From CAZGOM01 sp964542875 (GTDB lineage: Bacteria > Planctomycetota > Phycisphaerae > Phycisphaerales > Phycisphaeraceae): DNA of 64,000 bases. Where the stretch lies: contig CAZIWA010000004.1 in NCBI GenBank assembly GCA_964542875.1, positions 1 through 64,000 on the forward strand, given 5' to 3'. The position numbers and the translations under genes were made by a program. Below, piece by piece: positions 26,216 through 33,879 of the stretch. The notes under the pieces are model-generated. The model was not told where the DNA came from, did not search any database, and saw only the letters and a program-made list of their open reading frames with translations. Numbering within the stretch: the stretch's first letter is position 1; the number at the start of each line of letters is the position of its first letter.

Positions 26216-26284
26216 GCGCTCCCGCTTCTCTTTTTCAGCGGTTTCCCGGGCCTTGGCCTGTTTTAATAACGCGTTTAAACATGA

Positions 26285-26301
26285 CAAAACACGTCATATG
26301 A
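26285..26301 (+). promoter_or_regulatory. Operator-like site, copy facing the secreted protein gene
   Basis: CAAAACACGTCATATGA, inverted partner of the site at 26199-26215, with centres 86 bp apart. The arrangement suggests one regulator controlling both divergent genes. Confidence 0.45.
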
Positions 26302-26385
26302 AACTTGCCAGCCCTCCCGAGCGTCTGTAGAAGACCTGTGCCGGGGAAATAACGATTCACTTCAAAAAATCAAAGGAAACCCGGC

Positions 26386-27603
26386 ATGCTGTCCCAAACG
26401 TCCTCACGTCTTGTCTTAAGCGCCCTGGTTCTGGGCCTCTCTTCACTGGTCACATTCCCTGCTTTCGCCGTCGATCCGGCCCCCGCCACCCAGCCCGCCG
26501 GGAAAAAAGCCGCGCCCATCAAGAGCGCCACTTTCGTTCCCGGGCAGGGTTTTCAGGTCAACTCCAAGCCTTTCTTCCCCGTCATGCTCTACAGCGCCAA
26601 GACATCCCCTGAAGAGCTCGCCGAGTTCCACAAGCAGGGCTACAACGTTCTCACCGTCAACAAGCCTGAGGACGCCGAAAAAGCCTGGGGCGCTGGCTTC
26701 TATCTCGCTCAGCACGCCTACCCCAAAAAGCCGCCGACCCAGGTCGAAGGCACTCTCTTTGGCATTGGCATGGACAGCCCCATGCTCAACTTCAAAAAAG
26801 ACCCCATTGCCCAGTCCAAGGAGGACTTGGAAAAAGTCCAGAAGCTGCTTCCGGATCGCCCGGTTTTTCACGCCATCGGCTACTGGGTCAACGAACCCGA
26901 AGGCGTTGAGAAAAACGTGCTTCCTTCTGCCGCGCAGTACGACGACCTCGTAAACACCATCGACGTGAGCGCCCCCTACCTCTACCCCGTCCCTTACCAG
27001 CCCATCAGCACCGTGGGCGACGCCGTCGCCCGGGCACGCAAGGCCTCAGCCGGCAAAAAAGCCATCCTCCCCATCCTCCAGCTTTTCACCTGGGACAAAG
27101 ACCTTCGGTACCCCACCCCCGCAGAACTCCGCGAAATGGTGTGGCTCGCCGTCGCCGCCGGCGCGGACGGCATCGGCTATTACGACTACAGCTACGTCTC
27201 CGGCAAGAAGGACACCAACATTGCCAAGGAGCAGCCCGAGCTCTGGAAGACTGCGGGGAGCATCAATGCCGACCTCAACTTTTTCGCTTCGAAGATCGCG
27301 GGCTTAAAGGAAGTCACCCCCACCGCCACCCTCAAGGAACCCAAGCCGGGCCAAGCCACCATCCGCCAATGGGGCAGCGATAAAAAGGGCGCGCTTCTCC
27401 TGGTCAACACCGGCGAAGAGCCTGTGACCGCAGGCCTTAAGTTTTCAGGCTCGCAGTCCGTGACCAGCCGGATAATCCGTTTCAATGACCCTGAGGGCCA
27501 TGCCTCCTCGAATGCTCCCGCGTCCAATCTGATCACCACGGGAGTTCCCGCCCATTCCAAAATCCTCATCCTCTGGGGCGATGCGGCCTTCACCAAGTTC
27601 TAA
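26386..27603 (+). CDS. Secreted TIM-barrel-like protein of unknown substrate
   Basis: A 405-residue protein with a clear Sec signal peptide (about residues 1-29, ending AFA), then FQVNSKPFFPVMLYSAKTSPEELAEFHKQGYNVLTV, the typical beginning of a glycosidase-like TIM barrel in planctomycete hypothetical proteins. Alternating strands and helices follow (HAIGYWVNEPE, VSAPYLYPVPYQPIST, AVAAGADGIGYYDYSYVS), with a small C-terminal beta domain (GALLLVNTGEEPVTAGLKFSG). The WVNEP segment could carry an acid catalyst, but activity is unproven. Divergent from a Gfo/Idh/MocA oxidoreductase, it may supply sugars to it. A strong intrinsic terminator follows the stop. Confidence 0.75.
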   Translation: MLSQTSSRLVLSALVLGLSSLVTFPAFAVDPAPATQPAGKKAAPIKSATFVPGQGFQVNSKPFFPVMLYSAKTSPEELAEFHKQGYNVLTVNKPEDAEKAWGAGFYLAQHAYPKKPPTQVEGTLFGIGMDSPMLNFKKDPIAQSKEDLEKVQKLLPDRPVFHAIGYWVNEPEGVEKNVLPSAAQYDDLVNTIDVSAPYLYPVPYQPISTVGDAVARARKASAGKKAILPILQLFTWDKDLRYPTPAELREMVWLAVAAGADGIGYYDYSYVSGKKDTNIAKEQPELWKTAGSINADLNFFASKIAGLKEVTPTATLKEPKPGQATIRQWGSDKKGALLLVNTGEEPVTAGLKFSGSQSVTSRIIRFNDPEGHASSNAPASNLITTGVPAHSKILILWGDAAFTKF

Positions 27604-27630
27604 ACGCTCCCGGCGAAGCCGACCAACAAA

Positions 27631-27659
27631 AAACGGGCCCCACAGCGGGGCCCGTTTTT
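27631..27659. terminator. Bidirectional intrinsic terminator
   Basis: AAACGGGCCCC and GGGGCCCGTTT form a GC-rich stem around a short loop, with T-runs on the plus side (TTTTT then TTTT) and on the minus side (TTTTTTGTT). It sits between the convergent secreted-protein gene and the small Ala-rich gene. Confidence 0.9.
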
Positions 27660-27687
27660 CATTTTGGTGCAGCTTCAAAACCCCGCG

Positions 27688-28005
27688 TTACGAAATCACA
27701 TCCCCCGCAGCCTCAATCGCTTTGCTTGCAAGACCTCCGACGACTTCCACCCCGGTCTCAAGCGCCTTGGACGCCGCTTCGCCGGTTATCGTCGCGCCTG
27801 CCTCAATCAATTCGACCGTCGCATCCCCCACCACATCCCGCAGCAACGACGGCTCGGAATTCATCGGTTCAATGCCCCCGTGCGTCCGGGTGATGGGCTC
27901 ACCCTCGACATTCAAATGTCTGGCTTGCGCCGCCGAAGCGGCCACCACTTGGATGTTTGGGCCTTTGCGTTTGGGCTTGCCCGGTTTATTCGTGTTTGTG
28001 AACAC
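27688..28005 (-). CDS. Small Ala/Val/Gly-rich helical protein A
   Basis: A 105-residue protein with a basic N-terminus (NTNKPGKPKRKGPNIQVV) and an amphipathic Ala/Gly/Thr/Val-rich C-terminal half (VELIEAGATITGEAASKALETGVEVVGG and so on). The start is GTG at 28005, with AAGGGG seven bases upstream. I do not recognise a family. The composition resembles phasin-, LEA- or apolipoprotein-like helices that coat surfaces or membranes. The gene immediately upstream (28035-28262) encodes a still more extreme version of the same composition, and the two are 29 bp apart on the same strand, so they are likely co-transcribed. Confidence 0.6.
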   Translation of the reverse strand: MFTNTNKPGKPKRKGPNIQVVAASAAQARHLNVEGEPITRTHGGIEPMNSEPSLLRDVVGDATVELIEAGATITGEAASKALETGVEVVGGLASKAIEAAGDVIS

Positions 28006-28034
28006 TGTGGATCCCCTTGAATCGGAATGTTGGT

Positions 28035-28262
28035 TTACAGCCCGCCCAGAATTTCGCCTGCGACATTGGCAGCCGCTTCCGCCGCTGCGCTCACCACGTT
28101 CGTCGCGACTTCAATCACCCCGCCTGCGGCCGTGCTGCCGGCTTCTGCCGTGGCTCCGGTCACAACTTCCGCAACCGTGCCTGCCGTCTGCGCCACGCCG
28201 CTGACGGTCTCGCTCGCCACCGTCGCTGCCGCGTCGCCTAAGGTTGATTTGTTGTTTTCCAT
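28035..28262 (-). CDS. Small Ala/Val/Gly-rich helical protein B
   Basis: A 75-residue acidic protein, almost entirely Ala, Val, Gly, Thr and Glu, with an 11-residue-like helical periodicity (repeats of type VAETVTGATAEAG / AAANVAGE). There are no Cys, Trp, Tyr, His or Arg residues. It has no membrane span and looks like an extended amphipathic helix, as in LEA group 3 or phasin-like proteins. The low-complexity composition makes homology claims unsafe. The absence of a Shine-Dalgarno leaves the start uncertain. It pairs with the 105-residue gene downstream; both converge with nothing and follow the GT9 gene's end in the same direction. Confidence 0.5.
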   Translation of the reverse strand: MENNKSTLGDAAATVASETVSGVAQTAGTVAEVVTGATAEAGSTAAGGVIEVATNVVSAAAEAAANVAGEILGGL

Positions 28263-28351
28263 GACACCACATTACCCCCGCCCCCACCCCCATCTCACGG
28301 AATTTTTGCACCCTCATTCTCAAACCGGCTCAACCCCAAACCCAAGCAAAA

Positions 28352-29410
28352 TCACCATTTCATCACTTCCTGGGTTTTCTCCCACACCATCTCGATCGTC
28401 ACTTGGGAAATCAGCGTTTGATCGTCCTTCTGCCCGCGATAGTCGAACTTTTCCATCGTCTTGGCGCTGGGTGCCTGCACCACGGAGCTCTCGCGCCGGT
28501 ACGGGCCCACCAGCCTCGGGTCCGTGGGGCCAAACACCGATACCACCGGCCGGTCGAACCCCACCGCGATGTGCACCGGTGCGGAGTCGTTGCACACCAC
28601 CACGCTGGCGTTTTCGATCAGCGCCATCATTTCCCCCACCTTGGTGCTTGGCGCGATGAGCCTCCCGGGCATGCCAACCAGCGACATGAGCTTGTCGACC
28701 ACCGGCTTCTCGCTGGGCGCTGCCAGGATCACCCCGCTGGACCCCGCTTTGCCGGATTCCAAAAGCCGCCTGGTGATTTCTGCAAAGCGTTCCACCGGCC
28801 AGCACTTGCACAGCCACTTGGCGGTCGGCGCGATCACGAAATAGCCATTGGGTTCCGGGTTCACGTCCCCCGCCATCAGTGTTGATTTAGCCCATGCCCG
28901 GTCTTGCGCGCATGTGTAAAGCCGCATGTCGTGGCTGATCTCATACCCTTCCGCCGCCAGCAGACCCAGCATCCGGTCCACCGCGTGCAGGCCCCAGTCC
29001 ACCGAGTGCTTGTGGTTGTAAAACAGCCACCCGCCCTCACGCGCATTGGTGAACCCCAGGCGTTTGGGCGCGCCTGTGATGCCTGTGAAAAACCCCGACC
29101 GCAAAAGCCCTTGCAGGTCCACCACCAGGTCGTATTTCACGGACCTGAGGCTTTTAAGCCAGACCCACACATCCCGGATCGCCGCCGGGCTGTGCCACAG
29201 CGAGGAAAACTTACCTCTGGCAAACGGAATCACCGCGCGCACGTCCGGGTGATAGCGCACGGCCGCGCCAAACGCATCATGCACCATCCAATCGATGGTG
29301 GCATCCGGGTGCGCCTTTCTGAGCGTGACCAGGCACGGCACCGTCCGACTCACATCCCCCAACGCCGTCGGCCGGACAATCAAGATTCTTGACGCTTTCG
29401 TAACCGTCAT
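28352..29410 (-). CDS. Glycosyltransferase family 9 (heptosyltransferase-like)
   Basis: A 352-residue GT9 enzyme of the WaaC/WaaF type, which transfers heptose or a similar sugar to lipopolysaccharide inner core at the cytoplasmic face. The N-terminus RILIVRPTALGDVSRTVPCLVTLRKAHPDATIDW holds the conserved ALGD acid. The C-terminal domain has the nucleotide-sugar site in NASVVVCNDSAPVHIAVGFDRPVVSVFGPTDP. FVIAPTAKWLCKCWPVERFAEI is the domain-linker signature. The ATG at 29410 is chosen over one 13 codons upstream because the family begins just before RILIVRPTALGD. No neighbouring LPS genes are visible. Confidence 0.9.
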   Translation of the reverse strand: MTVTKASRILIVRPTALGDVSRTVPCLVTLRKAHPDATIDWMVHDAFGAAVRYHPDVRAVIPFARGKFSSLWHSPAAIRDVWVWLKSLRSVKYDLVVDLQGLLRSGFFTGITGAPKRLGFTNAREGGWLFYNHKHSVDWGLHAVDRMLGLLAAEGYEISHDMRLYTCAQDRAWAKSTLMAGDVNPEPNGYFVIAPTAKWLCKCWPVERFAEITRRLLESGKAGSSGVILAAPSEKPVVDKLMSLVGMPGRLIAPSTKVGEMMALIENASVVVCNDSAPVHIAVGFDRPVVSVFGPTDPRLVGPYRRESSVVQAPSAKTMEKFDYRGQKDDQTLISQVTIEMVWEKTQEVMKW

Positions 29411-29731
29411 AAGCCAGCCTATGATCCGCGACATGCCCCCCAAGGGCAAGGCTGCGCAGGACAGGTCTGGGGTCTCGGGTCTGGGGTTTGGTCAGAAATA
29501 GAAGGTTTTAATCAGTTTTTAGCTCGATATACCCCGTCCATCTTCTTTACTTCTAACCAGACCCCAGACCTTGAACCCCAGACCCTTCCTCATTCCCGCT
29601 TTCCCCCACCCTTCCCACCCACGCTTGCCTCGGGTGCAAGCAAGCATCACCCGTGTTATGTTGATATGAACTTGGGCGTCAGGTCGCCCAGGCGCCTCCC
29701 TGGTGCCGTCTTTTATTTCATACGGGTGACT

Positions 29732-30502
29732 ATGACGACGCCTGTTGCGCTTATTTCTGATATCCATGGCAACCTTGACGCCCTTCAGGTCGTCCTTGCG
29801 GATATCAAACGCAGGTCCATACCCACCACGCTCTGCCTTGGGGACATCATCGGCTACGGCCCCAATCCCAAGGAATGCCTCGATCTGGTCATGGAGAATT
29901 GCAACTGGTCCCTCATGGGCAACCACGACTTTGCCGTTCTCTATGAACCCACCAGCTTCAACGCCAGCGCCGAGGCCGCAGCCTACTGGACGCGCCGCGA
30001 AATCGAGAGCGAACCAGACATCAACAAGGCCCGTAAGCGCTGGGAATACCTGGGTAATCTGAAAATCCGCGAAAAGTTCGGCGAAACCCTCTGCGTCCAC
30101 GCCTCACCCCGCCGGCCCATCAACGAATACATCTTCCCCGACGACGTCATCAACAACCAGCCCAAGCTCGAAGCCATCTTTGAACGCTTCGACGCCCGCT
30201 GCTTCGTCGGCCACACCCACGTCCCCGGTGTGTTCACCAACGAGCCCGACTTCTTCCAGCCCACCGATCTGAAAGACCAGACCTTTCACTTCAAGTTCGG
30301 CAACGGCGAAAAGTACATCATCAACCCCGGCTCCGTCGGCCAGCCCCGCGACCGCGATCCCCGGTCCAGCTACGCCATCATCACCGATGACAAAGTCGAG
30401 TTCATCCGGCTCGACTACAACATCCAGAACGTCATCAATAAAGTAAAACGCATCGACGAACTCTCCGACTTCCTTGGCCTGCGTCTCCTCGAAGGCCGGT
30501 AA
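29732..30502 (+). CDS. Calcineurin-like metallophosphoesterase (YfcE/MJ0936-like)
   Basis: A 256-residue cytosolic phosphoesterase. All five dinuclear-metal motifs are present: D-x-H in ISDIHGNLDAL, GD in LCLGDIIGYGPNP, GNHD in LMGNHDFAVL, a His in CVHASPRRPINEY and GHTH in FVGHTHVPGVF. The GYGPNPKECL stretch is typical of the group that includes predicted phosphodiesterases related to diadenosine tetraphosphatases. The physiological substrate is not known. The ATG at 29732 is preferred to the in-frame ATG at 29666, which would add a basic leader unlike the family. It stands alone, and the region after it contains the planctomycete-type dispersed repeat. Confidence 0.93.
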   Translation: MTTPVALISDIHGNLDALQVVLADIKRRSIPTTLCLGDIIGYGPNPKECLDLVMENCNWSLMGNHDFAVLYEPTSFNASAEAAAYWTRREIESEPDINKARKRWEYLGNLKIREKFGETLCVHASPRRPINEYIFPDDVINNQPKLEAIFERFDARCFVGHTHVPGVFTNEPDFFQPTDLKDQTFHFKFGNGEKYIINPGSVGQPRDRDPRSSYAIITDDKVEFIRLDYNIQNVINKVKRIDELSDFLGLRLLEGR

Positions 30503-30591
30503 TCCCCCTTGGGTGGCACAGCCCGCAGCCGTGTTGTGTCCGGGCCACGCGCCAACAAAAGCCCCTCGCCCATCATCCCACCAAAAAACCG

Positions 30592-30640
30592 TTAGCCCGA
30601 CGCGTCAGCGAGGGTATTTGGGCATGAGCCCGACCTTCCG
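30592..30640. repeat. Dispersed planctomycete-type intergenic repeat
   Basis: The stretch TTAGCCCGACGCGTCAGCGA, followed by GGGTATTTGGGCATGAGCCCGAC, has an internal GGGC..GCCC complement. I recall closely similar CCCGACGCGTCAGCGAGGG elements in intergenic DNA of many planctomycete genomes; the identification is from memory. Only one copy lies in this window. Confidence 0.45.
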
Positions 30641-30734
30641 CACACCCCTCAAAATCACACGACTCACCGCAACGCCATTTCCCCTCTGCCACATCCAACA
30701 TCTTCCATCTTACATCGAGCATTCCTGAATCCCC

Positions 30735-31454
30735 TCAACCACGGATCAAAGTCATCTTTTCCCGCGCCAGCCTGGGGCAGGTCGCGTCTCCGTTCACGTA
30801 ATGCAGCGCCCATGCCCGTCGAGGTTTGTCGCTGGTGTTTGCGCCGGAGCTGTGCATGGTGCACAGGTGATGGAAGATCGCCGCGCCCGCGGGGATCGGC
30901 ACGTGAATCTCCGTCCCCATGTACTTGGGATCATCGGGCGTCAGGTGCAGCGCGCTGCCCAGCTCCCGGTGCGGAACCAGCCCCAGCTTGTGGCTCTTGG
31001 GAATGTATCGCATGCACCCGTTTTCCGGCGTCGCGTCATCGATGGCCAGCCAGCAGGTGATTCCCTGCGTCATCGGCTCCACAGCGAAATAAGAGTTGTC
31101 CTGGTGAAGCGGTTTTTCCGACCCGCACTTGGCCGGCTTCATGAACACCTGATCGCTGTACATCCACAACTGTTTTGCGTTGTCCGTCAGCTCGCAGGCG
31201 ATGTCCGTGATCGAAGACAGGCTGGCCAGACCTTTGAAAAATTCCGACACCGGCACCAGGGCATTGAGTTTGCGAAGCGGGCCCGTTCCGCCTTCGGTCT
31301 CACGGCGCACGCCGTCTTTGGCGTCCACCGGCGCCGTCTGAAGTTCGTGGATCTTCGCCCGCAGCGAAGCCAGTTGCTCCGGCGTCAGCACGCCCTCCAC
31401 CACCAGGTACCCGTCGTTTGCATATTTGTCTTTTTGCGCTTGAGTCAGTGCCAT
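30735..31454 (-). CDS. Phytanoyl-CoA dioxygenase (PhyH) family protein
   Basis: A 239-residue Fe(II)/2-oxoglutarate-dependent oxygenase. The iron facial triad is His-x-Asp in KPLHQDNSYFAVEP plus the distal His in LCTMHSSGANTSDKPRRAWALHY. The Arg in that segment should bind 2-oxoglutarate. Members hydroxylate varied substrates and many planctomycete paralogs are unassigned. The start at 31454 is preferred (AAAGGA eleven bases upstream; MALTQAQKDKYANDGYLVVEGVL matches the family). Longer in-frame starts add a Cys-rich leader with no support. It is divergent from an AraC-type regulator at 31635, which probably controls it. Confidence 0.9.
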   Translation of the reverse strand: MALTQAQKDKYANDGYLVVEGVLTPEQLASLRAKIHELQTAPVDAKDGVRRETEGGTGPLRKLNALVPVSEFFKGLASLSSITDIACELTDNAKQLWMYSDQVFMKPAKCGSEKPLHQDNSYFAVEPMTQGITCWLAIDDATPENGCMRYIPKSHKLGLVPHRELGSALHLTPDDPKYMGTEIHVPIPAGAAIFHHLCTMHSSGANTSDKPRRAWALHYVNGDATCPRLAREKMTLIRG

Positions 31455-31634
31455 CGGCCCGATTCCTTTAAATGGATTCATGATTAACGTGCAGCAAGAA
31501 TAAAGCGGTGCCCTTTCTCCGTCTTTAGCGCAAGCAATGAAATGTTGCACAAATCTCTGATTTCGTCTGGTGCGTGATAAAGTAGGTTTTCCGCGTTCGA
31601 CACCCAGGGCGCAACAACAATCCGACACCTAACC

Positions 31635-32561
31635 ATGATTCCCACCGTCCTCCTCCCCGAAGGCATTCCCACCTATGCCAGCAGCCACATGGCGGGCCGC
31701 TTTATCGCCGCGCCCGGCTATCTTCCCGTCACCATCTTTTTTGAAGACTGGGACCTTTACTGGGTCCGCAGGGGCAAGGGCGCTTTTGTCCTGGGCACCG
31801 GGCACCGGATCGAGATTCAGCCCGATGACTTTCTCCTTCTCCCTCCGCTTATTTCCGCCAGGGTGGAGGAAACCCACCCCACGCTTGAGTTCAATTTCTG
31901 CCACTTTGATTTCCGCCCCGTTCGCCGGGCCGCGTCGGAATGGGACGGCCCGGATTGCCGTGGCCCCGGCCCGCTGGCGAGGGTTCCTTTGAGGTTCAGG
32001 ACCAAAGAGGCCCCGGGTCTTTTAAAGGCCTATAAGCGCCTCCTGGCTGCACAGGACGCCATTCGTAAACAATCCGGCAAGCCGCCGCGCTCAAGAACAT
32101 CGACTTCGGAGTTCTGGCGCATTGAAAGCGCCGTGATCGATCTCATTGCCCAGCTTGCTGTTTTCGGGCTCAAGAAGCACACCGGCCCGCTCATCGCGCC
32201 CGGTGACGGCGCCCGGGCCATCACCGATCCCCGGATCCTGCGCCTGCTGACCCGGATCGACGCTCAGCCTGCGTTTGATTGGCGCGTCAGCCAGCTTGCC
32301 AGGGACGTCGACATGACGCCCGGCCACCTGCACGCCCTGGCCTCGCGCGTGCTGCCCAAGGGCATTAAGCAGCACATCATTGATGCCCGGCTGAGGCTTG
32401 CCGTGCGTCTGCTGCGCCCCAGCGCCTCGGGCGCAACCCGATCCATCAAGCAGGTCAGCCGCCTCGCCGGGTTTTCATCCCAGCATTATTTCGCTCGTCT
32501 CTTTAAGCAGCGCTACAAAATCACGCCTCGTGCCTTCCAGCAGACCGGCGGCGAAATCTAG
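31635..32561 (+). CDS. AraC-family transcriptional regulator
   Basis: A 308-residue regulator. The N-terminal half is a cupin-like sensing domain (VTIFFEDWDLYWVRRGKGAFVLGTGHRIEIQPDDFLLLPP, the beta-barrel pattern of AraC_binding). The C-terminal 95 residues hold two helix-turn-helix motifs: FDWRVSQLARDVDMTPGHLHALASRVL and SIKQVSRLAGFSSQHYFARLFKQRYKITPRAFQ, the classic AraC signature. It should bind a small sugar-like effector and activate a nearby promoter. It is divergent from the PhyH gene with 180 bp between starts, the usual layout of a regulator and its target. The effector is unknown. Confidence 0.93.
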   Translation: MIPTVLLPEGIPTYASSHMAGRFIAAPGYLPVTIFFEDWDLYWVRRGKGAFVLGTGHRIEIQPDDFLLLPPLISARVEETHPTLEFNFCHFDFRPVRRAASEWDGPDCRGPGPLARVPLRFRTKEAPGLLKAYKRLLAAQDAIRKQSGKPPRSRTSTSEFWRIESAVIDLIAQLAVFGLKKHTGPLIAPGDGARAITDPRILRLLTRIDAQPAFDWRVSQLARDVDMTPGHLHALASRVLPKGIKQHIIDARLRLAVRLLRPSASGATRSIKQVSRLAGFSSQHYFARLFKQRYKITPRAFQQTGGEI

Positions 32562-32615
32562 CAATCCCCCGCACCGGCAAAGCCTATTCCCGCTCACTTG
32601 GCTTATCATGGTGCA

Positions 32616-33797
32616 ATGAGTTTGCTCCCCCGCTATCTATTGGTCCTTGGTGTCTTTGTCGCCCTCGGCGCTCTCACCGTCTGGGGTTACATCATCACCC
32701 GCGGCTTTGACCGGACCCAGGGCCAGGTCGTCATTGTTCCTCACAGCCACACCCAGCCGGCCCACGGCGCGACGCAGCCGGCAAACGTTCCCCACACCCA
32801 GCCCGCGGCTCCTGCACAGCCTCCGGCTGTGACGCAGGGCCCAAGGATCGTCTCCCTGGCTCCCGCCATCTCCCAGATGCTCGTCGATCTCCACATGGAT
32901 GCCGACATCGTCGGCAAGGCCGAGTACGACACCTCCGCGCCCGCCAAGGCACGCATCGTCGGGAACTTTCAGGACATCAACGTCGAAGCCCTGCTGGCCA
33001 CCAAGCCCACCATGGTGCTGATGATGACCGGCAGCGCCGGCGTGCCCAAAATTCTTTCTGAACTTGCGGACAAAAAGCGTTTCACCCTCTACACCTACCG
33101 CTACCCCGACACCATCGGCGAAACCCTCGACATCCTTCACGACCCCGACGCCGACCAATACAAAGCCGCCAGCCAGCCTGATCTGGCCACCGTGCTTGAC
33201 GACCCCACCAGCGCCATCCGCCTGCGCCGCACCCTTGATCTCCAGATCCAGGCGATCCAGGACACCGTTCAGCCCCTGACCAAGCCCAAAGTCCTCGTTA
33301 TTTTCTCCACTTCTCCCGTCATGGCTTCCGGTCCCAAGACCGTCAATGACGAGCTCGTTGGAATCGCAGGCGGTGTGAACGCCGCGGCCTCAGCCAAGAT
33401 CGGCGCACCCACCTACGACCGTGAAAAACTCGTCGCCCTCGCGCCGGACGTCATTCTCTTCCTCTCCCCTGACGCCCCGGTTCTGGGCCCCATTGAATCT
33501 GACGTGCGTCTGGAATCCCTTCGCGGGTTGAACATTCCCGCCGTCGCCAACAAGCGCATTGTTCTGCTGAATGATCCGCTGATCCTGCTCCCCAGCACGA
33601 ACCTCGCCCGGGCCGCGGCCTCCTTTGCCAAAGCCATTCATCCTGACAAAGCCAAGGAAATCGACCAGGCGGTCGCTCTCGCCGGCCGCATGGCGCAGGA
33701 GGTCCCTCTCACCGTCGACATTCCCCGGATCGCTCCGGCCAATGACGTTCCGCTGAACGCACAAACCCAGGCCGCCACGCAGCCATCCAATCCCTGA
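32616..33797 (+). CDS. Cobalamin/siderophore-type ABC transporter substrate-binding protein (BtuF/FecB-like)
   Basis: A 393-residue protein with an N-terminal membrane anchor (about residues 7-30), an unusual Pro/Thr/Gln/His-rich linker (about 42-70, repeated HTQPA-like segments), then the periplasmic binding protein fold of cluster A-II: PRIVSLAPAISQMLVDLHMDADIVGKAEYD, VNVEALLATKPTMVLMM and KPKVLVIFSTSPVMASG, ending with a helical tail. It presents B12, haem or an iron chelate to a FecCD permease. An upstream in-frame TTG at 32598 is rejected in favour of the ATG at 32616. The permease gene follows 82 bp downstream. No ATPase gene is found next to the pair. Confidence 0.88.
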   Translation: MSLLPRYLLVLGVFVALGALTVWGYIITRGFDRTQGQVVIVPHSHTQPAHGATQPANVPHTQPAAPAQPPAVTQGPRIVSLAPAISQMLVDLHMDADIVGKAEYDTSAPAKARIVGNFQDINVEALLATKPTMVLMMTGSAGVPKILSELADKKRFTLYTYRYPDTIGETLDILHDPDADQYKAASQPDLATVLDDPTSAIRLRRTLDLQIQAIQDTVQPLTKPKVLVIFSTSPVMASGPKTVNDELVGIAGGVNAAASAKIGAPTYDREKLVALAPDVILFLSPDAPVLGPIESDVRLESLRGLNIPAVANKRIVLLNDPLILLPSTNLARAAASFAKAIHPDKAKEIDQAVALAGRMAQEVPLTVDIPRIAPANDVPLNAQTQAATQPSNP

Positions 33798-33806
33798 CTT
33801 TTCTTT

Positions 33807-33844
33807 CCCTCCTCTCCCTCAGGGAGATGGTTGGGGTGAGGGTG
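33807..33844. repeat. REP-like palindromic element, copy 3
   Basis: CCTCTCCCTC and GGGAGATGG form an imperfect hairpin followed by TTGGGGTGAGGGTG. It lies between the substrate-binding protein and the permease gene and matches the elements at 8343 and 20961. Like copy 2 it is inside a transport operon. Confidence 0.7.
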
Positions 33845-33879
33845 TTTCGCTCATTCAACGTAAATATTCCAAACCCACA

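Larger units (their letters stand above)
26081..26385. other. Divergent regulatory region
   Basis: This 305-bp gap separates the leftward oxidoreductase and the rightward secreted protein gene. It contains the two inverted 17-bp sites listed separately and an AT-rich stretch around 26260-26300. I see no RNA gene or ORF. A Shine-Dalgarno-like AAAGGAAA lies just before the ATG at 26386. Confidence 0.5.
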
